Counted from the first letter of the stretch, positions 8,131 through 14,294 are shown. The stretch: 14,495 nt of DNA from JBAZAX01 sp041671765 (GCA_041671765.1 JBAZAX010000030.1:1-14495), one strand, 5' to 3'. Made by a program: numbers and translations. The notes: generated from the letters alone by a model not told the origin.

Positions 8131-9444
8131 ATGAATGAAGGTAAAAAAATTTTATCCGGCTTAATCAGTGCTTTAATAATTTGCAGCTATTGTTATGGGG
8201 AAAAATATAGATACGATGTGGTAGAGGTAGAAGAGATACACAAAGACACACCCCCACATGGCTCTACAGACAAAGCAACCAAAGAAACTGGTGTATCAGG
8301 CACCCAAATACGTAAATCCGATAGCGCTCCCGCTGTTTTAGAAAGGTTTAAAAATGTTATATCTAAAATATCTGAAGAAAGAAAAACAACCACACCCCCA
8401 GACAAAGTAAGAGATAGTCCTTTACAAAGGTTTAAAAATGCTGTATCCAAAGCATCTAAAGGGAAAAAAGCAACCGCGAAAGCTAAGCAGTGGAAAAAAA
8501 ATATAACAGATAAAAAATACATAGAAAAACTTGAAAAAAATCTTGCGGAAACAGAGAAGAAACTTTTAGAAAAAAGGGAGCTTTTAGAAAAAGAAAAACT
8601 ACCAATCACAATAGAATTAGAAAAAATAAAAAAAGAAATTAAAGAGGGTACATCAACTGAATCAACTGCCGCAAAACTTAAAAAAGAATTAAAACTTGCA
8701 GAAATAGAAATTCTTGAAAAAAAAAGAATTAAAGAATTAAATCCACTTGAAATAAAATATTCTAATTATGGGATAGAAATAATTTTAGCTGAGATCTATA
8801 AAAATTTGACTGTTTTTATAAGCGAAAAAAGGGAAGCGGTAGTCAACGAGTTAAAAGCAGAGAGAGAGCAAATGGATGCCACAAAAAAAGCCAATACCTT
8901 AAAAAGTTTAAACGAAAGCTTTCCAATGCTGTCAATGAGTGTATTTGGTGGTATAGGACTGCTGAATGATTCAGATTTAGAATTTATTAAAACTATTAAA
9001 TCACAAGAAAATCTGCCGCTAAGTGAACTATTTAAAAAACGTCGCGAAGATTTGGAGAACTCGAAGCGGATGAAAGAAACTGAGAAGCTTGTGGATGGAC
9101 AGCTTTCGGTTTTGCCAACGGAGCGATCGTGGGGTAGTCCGAGCACGTCCTTAGGCGAAATGCGTGATGTAATACTATTCAAGGAGAGAGAAATAGCAGA
9201 ACAAGAGGGGAGGCCAACTTCTACCAAGTTTTTACCTCTTCACAAGTTACATGATTACAAAATAGATATGATTAATAGTGAATTAGAAAATGCGCTTAAG
9301 GAATCGGGACGCGACAACGTATTAGCCAGAATAAACATGCTTAGCATGTTAGAAAATGAAGCACTGAAAACTGAAGCTAAAGAAAAAAAGAAAGCTAAAA
9401 CTAAAAGGGCAGCTAAAAAAGCGCCAGAAGAATCTGTCAAATAA
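8131..9444 (+). CDS. Secreted lysine-rich coiled-coil protein of unknown function
   Basis: This 437-residue protein matches no family I recognise. It starts with a signal peptide (residues 1 to about 23, LISALIICSYCYG); there is no lipobox. Residues 70-88 and 98-116 are two related copies of an RFKNxxSKxS unit. A long charged coiled coil rich in Lys and Glu covers about 125-255, followed by a short hydrophobic patch (264-280) and further helices. The end (417-432, KEKKKAKTKRAAKKAP) is strongly basic, like a nuclear localisation signal or nucleic-acid-binding tail. AGGGA five bases before the ATG is the ribosome binding site. Bases 9061-9170 (residues 311-346) are far richer in G+C than the rest. 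Position behind an ankyrin effector candidate suggests an exported, host-directed role, but this is inference. Confidence 0.8.
   Translation: MNEGKKILSGLISALIICSYCYGEKYRYDVVEVEEIHKDTPPHGSTDKATKETGVSGTQIRKSDSAPAVLERFKNVISKISEERKTTTPPDKVRDSPLQRFKNAVSKASKGKKATAKAKQWKKNITDKKYIEKLEKNLAETEKKLLEKRELLEKEKLPITIELEKIKKEIKEGTSTESTAAKLKKELKLAEIEILEKKRIKELNPLEIKYSNYGIEIILAEIYKNLTVFISEKREAVVNELKAEREQMDATKKANTLKSLNESFPMLSMSVFGGIGLLNDSDLEFIKTIKSQENLPLSELFKKRREDLENSKRMKETEKLVDGQLSVLPTERSWGSPSTSLGEMRDVILFKEREIAEQEGRPTSTKFLPLHKLHDYKIDMINSELENALKESGRDNVLARINMLSMLENEALKTEAKEKKKAKTKRAAKKAPEESVK
8338..8477 (+). repeat. Internal tandem duplication in the coiled-coil gene
   Basis: Two related units begin at 8338 and 8422, exactly 84 bases (28 codons) apart. 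Both contain AAAGGTTTAAAAATG and encode L-[EQ]-RFKN-x2-SK-x-S. The differences keep the reading frame and the character of the residues, so this is an older in-frame duplication rather than a recent slip. Confidence 0.75.
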
Positions 9445-9502
9445 ACGGTCGTTCAAATAATCCGCCACAAATCAGGATTAGAAATATAGTGAACAATGAC
9501 GT

Positions 9503-9578
9503 CGCGGTTAAAGCTGTGATCCGACTACACTCTTTGAGCTACGCCGGACTCCGCAAGTTTTAGCCGCGATCATTTTTT
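9503..9578 (+). terminator. Possible terminator of the coiled-coil gene, built from lpxC remnant sequence
   Basis: CGCGGTTAAA (9503-9512) can pair with 9559-9568 over ten base pairs, including one G-T pair. The small hairpin repeat lies in the loop, and six T residues follow at 9573-9578 after four bases. It lies about 60 bases after the stop at 9444. No other terminator is seen before the next gene. The gap before the T run makes it weaker than a textbook site. Confidence 0.4.
9520..9548. repeat. Short hairpin repeat, copy 1, inserted in the lpxC remnant
   Basis: TCCGACTACACTC, TTT and GAGCTACGCCGGA form an imperfect hairpin: outer pairs TCCG/CGGA and inner stem CTC/GAG. It is closely related to 11858-11887, where the inner stem is GCC/GGC, so both sides of that stem changed together. 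It lies exactly where alignment with intact lpxC shows extra sequence, so it arrived after the lpxC duplication. Confidence 0.75.
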
Positions 9579-9674
9579 CGACCAATAAAAGGCCAAACAA
9601 ACTCAAATCGCCGATTAGATCAAACCGTCTACACATTTCAACAAGCCCCAAAAAAAATATTTTCAAAGCTTGCT

Positions 9675-9684
9675 CCCCCCCCCC
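9675..9684 (+). repeat. Run of ten C residues upstream of the ankyrin-RING gene
   Basis: This uninterrupted (C)10 tract stands out in AT-rich surroundings. It ends three bases before a possible -35 (9687-9692) and 68 bases before the ATG at 9753. Tracts of this length are prone to slipped-strand mispairing, which at a promoter can change expression between cells. Confidence 0.9.
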
Positions 9685-9686
9685 GA

Positions 9687-9715
9687 TTTATTACAATTAG
9701 AGTAGAAACTATAAT
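9687..9715 (+). promoter_or_regulatory. Candidate promoter of the ankyrin-RING gene
   Basis: A perfect TATAAT is at 9710-9715. A poor -35 (TTTATT, 9687-9692) lies 17 bases upstream, directly beside the poly-C tract. Transcription would start near 9722. The ribosome binding site GAAGGG (9739-9744) is eight bases before the ATG. Confidence 0.5.
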
Positions 9716-9752
9716 ATTATTAACACTATAAAGAAAACGAAGGGTTCGAATC

Positions 9753-10772
9753 ATGCAAAAAAAATTATATTTATTTTTAGCAATGCTAACAATGCAATTT
9801 CCAATAGAAGCGGCAGTCCGAAAGGCTGAGTTCCCGCCATTAACACAAAAATTTTTAGACGTACTGATACCTTTTCTGAACGAAAAAAGCCAAAGTCCTT
9901 TTGAGGCTAGCAACCAAGGAAACAACATAAGAGTTATGAATGCCGAGGGATCACGTTTTTTTAAGATAGGCGAAGAATTACCATATGCTGCTAGAATTGG
10001 GTTTAAAGATGGAATAAAAACGCTTTTGGATGCGGGGGTTGACATTAATACTACTGACTCTGAGGGCCGAACGGCGTTGATGACAATTATGATTCCCTAC
10101 GATAAAGAAGGCCTAACAGAATGCGTAAGAATGCTTTTAAATGCGGGAGCTAACGTTAATGCTAGCGATGTAGGTGGCGATACGACATTGCATTTCGCTG
10201 TAGGGATGTCCGTTAGGAAAAAATATATTAATGAAATCACAAAATGCGTGAGAATGCTTTTAGACGCAGGCGCTAACATTAGAGCTGCTGATCGCCGTGG
10301 TAATACAGCATTACATGTACTCGCAACCAAAGGCGACGCAGACCATGAGAACAAATGGCGTGCAAAAATAGCAAAAATGTTGATGGAAGCCATTCCAACC
10401 GAAGAGAGGCGCGCATTTATTATGGCTAGAAATGGTAACGGCGAAACTGCATTGAATATTGCTAGACACACCAATGAGTATATGACACACGAGATAATAC
10501 GCATGATGGATGCGGCTATAACAAAAGATGACGATTGCCCAGTCTGCACTCGTAAGAATGGTGAATCTGAATGCAGAACTGAAGGTGGATCTGAGGTCGG
10601 ATCTGAAGGCGAATCTGGCAAAATGAGTGTCGAATCCAGCGAATCTGGAGACGAAGAAGCTGCTCGCTTAACACATACACCCTGCGGCCACGTAATTTGT
10701 GATGTTTGCTTGGCAAAAATAAGGAGCTCAGCAAATCCAACGTGTCCAATTTGCAGAAGGCCACTGGACTAA
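9753..10772 (+). CDS. Secreted ankyrin-repeat protein with C-terminal RING finger (candidate E3 ubiquitin ligase effector)
   Basis: This 339-residue protein has a Sec signal peptide (MQKKLYLFLAMLTMQF, likely cut after about residue 21, IEAA), then four or five ankyrin-like repeats between about 69 and 255. The repeats at 123-140 and 164-180 are nearly identical (CVRMLLNAGANVNASD against CVRMLLDAGANIRAAD). The C-terminus carries a full set of RING ligands in C3HC4 order: C262, C265, C311, H313, C316, C319, C331, C334, ending CPICRRPLD. The 45-residue gap between C265 and C311 is longer than the usual 9-39 and holds an acidic Gly/Ser/Glu-rich insert. RING domains recruit ubiquitin-charged E2 enzymes, and bacteria lack this pathway, so the likely workplace is a host cell. 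Ankyrin repeats would bind the target. Ligase activity is inferred, not shown. Confidence 0.88.
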   Translation: MQKKLYLFLAMLTMQFPIEAAVRKAEFPPLTQKFLDVLIPFLNEKSQSPFEASNQGNNIRVMNAEGSRFFKIGEELPYAARIGFKDGIKTLLDAGVDINTTDSEGRTALMTIMIPYDKEGLTECVRMLLNAGANVNASDVGGDTTLHFAVGMSVRKKYINEITKCVRMLLDAGANIRAADRRGNTALHVLATKGDADHENKWRAKIAKMLMEAIPTEERRAFIMARNGNGETALNIARHTNEYMTHEIIRMMDAAITKDDDCPVCTRKNGESECRTEGGSEVGSEGESGKMSVESSESGDEEAARLTHTPCGHVICDVCLAKIRSSANPTCPICRRPLD

Positions 10773-10800
10773 AATTAATTGAATCAAATCAGAATTTGTG

Positions 10801-10830
10801 GCCCTGGCAATTCGCCGGGGCTTTTTCTTT
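10801..10830 (+). terminator. Intrinsic terminator after the ankyrin-RING gene
   Basis: GCCCTGGC and GCCGGGGC form an eight-base-pair stem with one T-G pair around AATTC, followed by TTTTTCTTT. It lies 28 bases after the stop at 10772 and just before the end of the convergent lpxC. No matching T run exists on the minus strand, so it acts in one direction only. Confidence 0.9.
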
Positions 10831-10839
10831 GCATAACAA

Positions 10840-11694
10840 TTAAATAACCCGCCATTGATCGGGATTAGAAATATAGTGAACAACGACTTCGCGGTTGAAG
10901 CTGTGACCAGTTTTAGCCGCGATTACTTTTCCTGCCAATGATAAGCCCAAGAGACTTAAATCACCGATCAGGTCAAGTACTTTGTGCCTGACGCACTCAT
11001 CTTCAAAGCGAGTTTCGTTTAAAAACCCTTCATTACTCAAGACAACAGTGTTGCCCAAAGAAGTTCCTTTTGCAATTCCAAGTTTTCGCATCTGCGGCAG
11101 TTGCTCCAAAAAACCAAAGGTTCTTGCCGGAGCAATATTTTGAGCAAAAAATTCGGGTGTTAAAAGGCATTCAAATTGGCTATTGCCAACAAGCTTATTG
11201 GCAAAATCCGCCGTATAACTTATGTGCAAATCTGTTGATTTATCTTGCGCGGGATAAATTTCAATAAAGCGTCCCGCTTTATCTTCAAAACGAAGCTTCT
11301 CCTTTGGGGTAATATACTTTTTAACAGCATTCTGAAGTTGAAATCCACAGTCCAAAAATCCCTGGACAAATGGCGCAGCGCTACCATCCATGATTGGAAT
11401 TTCAAAACCGGATACTTCGATCAAAACATTATCAAGTCCGGTTGCAACAATGGCTGCCAAAAGATGTTCAGTCGTACTCAAAGCCCAGATACTATTTTTT
11501 AAAACCGTTGCCTGCATTGCAACCTCAGGGATCACAGACCCAATTTTAAAAACAGCATCGGGAAAAGCTGTATTTGTAAAAACAATTCCAAAATCCTGAG
11601 CCGCTGGCTTTAAGACAACCCTAGCCAACTGCCCGGAGTGGACGCCTATGCCCTCAAAAACAACTTCTTGTTTTAATGTTTTTTGCTGCTGCAT
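10840..11694 (-). CDS. lpxC: UDP-3-O-acyl-N-acetylglucosamine deacetylase
   Basis: This zinc enzyme catalyses the committed step of lipid A synthesis in the cytoplasm. The 284 residues show GIGVHSG near the N-terminus, TTEH (74-77, general base E76, zinc ligand H77), MDGSAAPF (102-109), ARTFGF (190-195), RHKVLDLIGDL (zinc ligands H237 and D241) and GHSF with H264. All match the known catalytic set (E78, H79, H238, D242, H265 in E. coli). I start it at the ATG of MQQQKTLKQ, which matches family N-termini and has AGGGG just upstream. A longer frame starting at 11790 only reads through a palindromic repeat. It is convergent with the accessory block; a broken copy of its 3' end lies at 9453-9625. 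I saw no confident promoter. Confidence 0.95.
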   Translation of the reverse strand: MQQQKTLKQEVVFEGIGVHSGQLARVVLKPAAQDFGIVFTNTAFPDAVFKIGSVIPEVAMQATVLKNSIWALSTTEHLLAAIVATGLDNVLIEVSGFEIPIMDGSAAPFVQGFLDCGFQLQNAVKKYITPKEKLRFEDKAGRFIEIYPAQDKSTDLHISYTADFANKLVGNSQFECLLTPEFFAQNIAPARTFGFLEQLPQMRKLGIAKGTSLGNTVVLSNEGFLNETRFEDECVRHKVLDLIGDLSLLGLSLAGKVIAAKTGHSFNREVVVHYISNPDQWRVI

Positions 11695-11753
11695 GTAACC
11701 CCTAAATAACCCATTTAATGTGTCTCGAAATCGGGCAACACCCGTTCCAGTCT

Positions 11754-11780
11754 GTCGTCCCGGCGAAGGCCGGGATCCAG
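11754..11780. repeat. REP-like palindrome
   Basis: TCCCGGC (11758-11764) and GCCGGGA (11769-11775) form a perfect seven-base-pair hairpin with loop GAAG, inside GTCGTCCCGG and GGGATCCAG. Sequences of this shape are widespread intergenic palindromes in bacteria and often appear as spurious frames reading RDPEI or DPGLRRDD, as here. Confidence 0.75.
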
Positions 11781-11843
11781 AAATATCCACAATCTCAAAC
11801 TTAAAAATTTCATTTTTATTTTGGGGTATAACCAGAAGCTTGC

Positions 11844-11900
11844 CTGGCCCCCGGCCTTCCGACTCCGCCCTTTGTGGCTACGACGGACACGTCGCCGGGG
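11844..11900. repeat. Hairpin repeat, copy 2, with inverted match to the REP-like palindrome
   Basis: Bases 11858-11887 (TCCGACTCCGCC, CTTTGT, GGCTACGACGGA) are the second copy of the hairpin found at 9520-9548. Just left of it, CCCGGCCTTC (11850-11859) is the exact reverse complement of 11765-11774. Around it, 14 of 16 bases match in inverted orientation. An outer G+C-rich pair (near 11846-11854 and 11893-11900) encloses the hairpin. Confidence 0.7.
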
Positions 11901-11999
11901 CAACCCATTGGCTCAATTGTTTCCGTCTGTAGAATCTTAAAACTAAACCTTAGGGCCAAGCCTGGAGAGTCCGATTAGTCAAACTAGTCATTTACCCAT

Positions 12000-12042
12000 T
12001 TAAACAAATATAGCAGGCTTACAAACCTGTAAACCTGCTATA
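12000..12042 (-). terminator. Intrinsic terminator after rplM
   Basis: On the minus strand TATAGCAGGTTTAC pairs with GTAAGCCTGCTATA over 14 base pairs (12009-12042) around AGGTTT, followed by TTTGTTTA. It lies about 27 bases after the rplM stop and separates rplM from lpxC. Confidence 0.85.
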
Positions 12043-12068
12043 AAAACTTATTTATCCGTAAGCTTTAA

Positions 12069-12494
12069 TTAATCTTTTAGCTGTGCTTGGTGAGGATGCT
12101 CTGACCCTACATAAATCTTAAGTTTTTTAATAACTTGTCGATTCAATTTATTCTTTGGAAGCATTCCCATTACGCCATGCATAATCAATCTGGATGGATC
12201 TTTTGCAAAGATTTCTTTAGCTGAAGGTTCTTTTAAACCACCTCTCCAACCTGAGAAACGAGCGTAAATTTTGTCATCCCACTTATTTCCGGTCAAAACG
12301 ATTTTCTCGCAATTTGTAACAACAACATAATCACCGGAATCAGTATGAGGAGTATAAGTAGGCTTATCTTTTCCTCTGAGAATCTCTGCAATCTGCGTGC
12401 ACAAACGGCCTAATACTTGCCCCGAAGCATCAATTTTACGCCACTTTGGCTCGCGTTCTTCTTTTTTCAAAATATAACTTTTATTCATATCCAT
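12069..12494 (-). CDS. rplM: 50S ribosomal protein L13
   Basis: This 141-residue early-assembly 23S rRNA-binding protein shows WRKIDASGQVLGRL near the start and the L13 signature HGVMGMLPKNKLNR, with GSEHPHQAQ near the end. The first ATG of MDMNKS is chosen because AGGG lies nine bases upstream; the second ATG (12488) would be too far from it. In most bacteria rpsI (S9) follows rplM in the same operon. Here a strong terminator follows at once and rpsI is not nearby. It has its own promoter, so it is expressed independently of pyrG. Confidence 0.97.
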   Translation of the reverse strand: MDMNKSYILKKEEREPKWRKIDASGQVLGRLCTQIAEILRGKDKPTYTPHTDSGDYVVVTNCEKIVLTGNKWDDKIYARFSGWRGGLKEPSAKEIFAKDPSRLIMHGVMGMLPKNKLNRQVIKKLKIYVGSEHPHQAQLKD

Positions 12495-12587
12495 GGCTGA
12501 TAACCCTAAATCTATTATATGATTTATTTAATTTATGTATTTAAAACCGATATTTAGCCTTAAAATTCAATAAAAATGACTCTCTCC

Positions 12588-12616
12588 ATTGTATGGCAAA
12601 AAACGGTTGTGGTCAA
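12588..12616 (-). promoter_or_regulatory. Promoter of rplM
   Basis: On the minus strand TTGACC (12611-12616), a 17-base spacer and TACAAT (12588-12593) make a near-consensus sigma70-type promoter, the best in the window. The leader would be about 87 bases. A TATAAT at 12514-12519 lies too close to the start codon to be a convincing second promoter. Confidence 0.8.
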
Positions 12617-12631
12617 ATATTTTTTCCACAA
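12598..12631 (-). terminator. Possible weak terminator after pyrG, overlapping the rplM promoter
   Basis: TTGTGG (12626-12631) and CCACAA (12607-12612) pair five bases after the pyrG stop, followed by CCG and six T residues. The six-pair stem is short and the loop is 13 bases. The same bases contain the rplM -35 element. Confidence 0.4.
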
Positions 12632-12635
12632 ACAC

Positions 12636-14294
12636 TTATTTTCCCCCTACAACTACCCTCATAAACTCCATAAACAACGGATTCACATCCAAAGGGGATG
12701 ACTTAAACTCCGGATGGGCCTGCGTTCCAAGCATAAATGGATGGTCTTTAATTTCCGAAATTTCAACCAAATTTTTTTCAGTATAAATACCCGAAAAGAC
12801 AACGCCTGCCTTTTCAAATTTCTCTTTATAGGAATTATTAAACTCGTAACGGTGTCGGTGTCTCTCTTCAACCAAATCTTTACCATAGGCTTTATGCGCC
12901 TTTGACCCTATGAGTACCTCGCAAGGATATGTCCCAAGACGCATAGTTGCGCCCTTACGTTCAACCCCCTGTTGCTCTACAAGTAAAGATATAACTGGAT
13001 TGGTCGTATTTCTGTCAAATTCTGTACTGTTTGCATCTTTAAGCCCTAGTACATTGCGTGCAAATTCAATAAGCATTACCTGCATTCCAAGACATAAGCC
13101 AAGATACGGGACATTATGCTCGCGTGCCCATTTTGCAGCTAACATTTTACCTTCAACCCCTCTATTATCAAAACCACCTGGCACAATAATTCCATCAAGG
13201 CTTGCCATAGCCTTCCAAACATCCGCACTAGGATCATTCTTGGCTTTCTCAAGTTGCTCCGCCTCAATGACTTCAAGATTTACTTTAACCTTATTCCAAT
13301 ATCCTGCCGATGATACAGCCTCAATAACACTTATGTATGGATCATTGCTGCCAACATACTTTGCAACAAGACCAATTTTCACATCTTTTTTACTGGTTTC
13401 AATTAACTTAATTAATTCTTGCCACTGAGATAAATTTGTTGGTCTAGGTTTTGCAATTCCAAAGTACTGTTGAATTTTTTCACATAAACCCTGTTTTTCC
13501 AAATCCAAAAACAATTTATAAATTGGCTTGTAAGTCAAAACCTGAAAAATAAGATCTTTGTCTACCCCACACATGACTGACAATTTTTCGCGAGGCTTGC
13601 TCTCAACGGATTTTTCAGCACGTAACACTAAGCTGTTAGGAATAAGTCCAAGGCCCTTTAACGTGTAAACACTGTGCTGTGTTGGCTTGGTTTTTATCTC
13701 GTTTGCCCAACTCAAAAATGGAACATAACTCAGATGAAAGTGAAAGAGTCTATGATGACCAAGTTCAAGACTGATTTGGCGTATGGCTTCTAAAAAAGTA
13801 TTACCTTCCATATCACCGACTGTACCACCTATTTCGATAAGTACAAAATCTGTTTTTTGTTCAATAGCAAAATCTAATAAACGATTTTTAATCGTATCTA
13901 CTACATGTGGAACCAACTGAATGCAGCGACCTAAAAACTTACCCTCACGTTCACCCTGAAGCACCTCTTCAAAAATTTGCCCCGATGATACTGATGATTT
14001 TCTGGTCAGGTGTAGCTGCATTATGCGCTCGTAATGACCAAGATCAAGATCGGTCTCCGCACCATCTGCGGTCACAAAAACTTCGCCATGTTCCATCGGA
14101 GACATTGTTCCAGGATCAACATTAAGATATGGATCCCATTTGACCACGGCAATTGAATACCCCGCATTTTTAAGAAGTACGCCAACAGAGGAAACCAAAA
14201 CCCCTTTACCAATTGACGAACAAACGCCACCAGTAACAGTTATAAACTTTGTACCATTATCAATTACAGTATTTAATTTTTCATTGAAACTCAC
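12636..14294 (-). CDS. pyrG: CTP synthase (glutamine hydrolysing)
   Basis: CTP synthase makes CTP from UTP, ATP and glutamine. With the GTG start at 14294 it has 552 residues, close to the usual 535-550. The synthase domain carries the P-loop GGVCSSIGKG (22-31), DPYLNVDPGTMSP, the metal-binding DGAETDLDLGHYER, VEIGGTVGD-like IEIGGTVGDMEGN, and KTKPTQHSV. The glutaminase domain carries LGLCLGMQ with nucleophile C401, RHRHRYE, and the catalytic pair H527 and E529 in AHPEF. The GTG is chosen because AAGGAG (14300-14305) sits five bases before it; the open frame could begin at a TTG at 14327, but that lacks a ribosome binding site and would add an unusual tail. The P-loop has Cys25 where E. coli has Val. 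Confidence 0.96.
   Translation of the reverse strand: MSFNEKLNTVIDNGTKFITVTGGVCSSIGKGVLVSSVGVLLKNAGYSIAVVKWDPYLNVDPGTMSPMEHGEVFVTADGAETDLDLGHYERIMQLHLTRKSSVSSGQIFEEVLQGEREGKFLGRCIQLVPHVVDTIKNRLLDFAIEQKTDFVLIEIGGTVGDMEGNTFLEAIRQISLELGHHRLFHFHLSYVPFLSWANEIKTKPTQHSVYTLKGLGLIPNSLVLRAEKSVESKPREKLSVMCGVDKDLIFQVLTYKPIYKLFLDLEKQGLCEKIQQYFGIAKPRPTNLSQWQELIKLIETSKKDVKIGLVAKYVGSNDPYISVIEAVSSAGYWNKVKVNLEVIEAEQLEKAKNDPSADVWKAMASLDGIIVPGGFDNRGVEGKMLAAKWAREHNVPYLGLCLGMQVMLIEFARNVLGLKDANSTEFDRNTTNPVISLLVEQQGVERKGATMRLGTYPCEVLIGSKAHKAYGKDLVEERHRHRYEFNNSYKEKFEKAGVVFSGIYTEKNLVEISEIKDHPFMLGTQAHPEFKSSPLDVNPLFMEFMRVVVGGK

Larger units (their letters stand above)
9453..9625 (-). pseudogene. Decayed fragment: second copy of the lpxC 3' end
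   Basis: On the minus strand this stretch encodes the last fifty or so codons of an LpxC relative. It begins with IGDLSLFG and IAAKT, is interrupted, and then continues HSFNRDVIVHYISNPD up to a TGA stop (9453-9455). The intact lpxC at 10840 reads IGDLSLLG, IAAKT and HSFNREVVVHYISNPD. About 57 of the last 65 bases match by hand comparison, and many differences are synonymous or conservative. The break is a hairpin repeat (9520 to about 9553) that adds 34 bases and shifts the frame. No similarity is seen beyond about 9625, so the active-site part is absent. Confidence 0.88.
11695..12068. other. Palindrome-rich spacer upstream of lpxC
   Basis: This 374-base spacer separates lpxC from rplM. It holds two G+C-rich palindromic blocks (11754-11780 and about 11844-11900), an AT-rich stretch between them, and the rplM terminator at its right end. 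The open frames on both strands here are only translations of the palindromes. No convincing lpxC promoter was found: the nearest -10-like sequence (TTAAAT on the minus strand, near 11715) has a poor -35. Confidence 0.6.

Noticed and set aside
8131..8199. Lipoprotein signal (two cysteines near the end of the signal peptide)
   Set aside because: Neither cysteine has the small residue at -1 that a lipobox needs (the contexts are LIIC and CSYC).
8193..8609. Minus-strand open frame of 138 codons, rich in Ser and Phe
   Set aside because: It is the antisense of the lysine-rich coiled-coil gene: AAA/GAA codons read backwards give Phe and Ser. It has no ribosome binding site and no family resemblance.
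10097..10621. Minus-strand open frame of 174 codons
   Set aside because: It lies wholly inside the ankyrin-RING gene, whose domains are clear. The repeated Ser-Asp-Pro pattern is the complement of the Gly/Ser/Glu-rich linker and ankyrin repeats.
11715..11932. Open frames on both strands upstream of lpxC
   Set aside because: They are translations of REP-like palindromes (RDPEI and DPGLRRDD types), a familiar artefact. They also create the false N-terminal extension of lpxC up to 11790.
9445..12068. CRISPR array or other regularly spaced direct repeats
   Set aside because: The repeated elements are two dispersed hairpins and a palindrome without regular spacing, and no cas gene is present.
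12910..13428. Plus-strand open frame of 172 codons
   Set aside because: It is antisense to the glutaminase half of pyrG, which is unambiguous.
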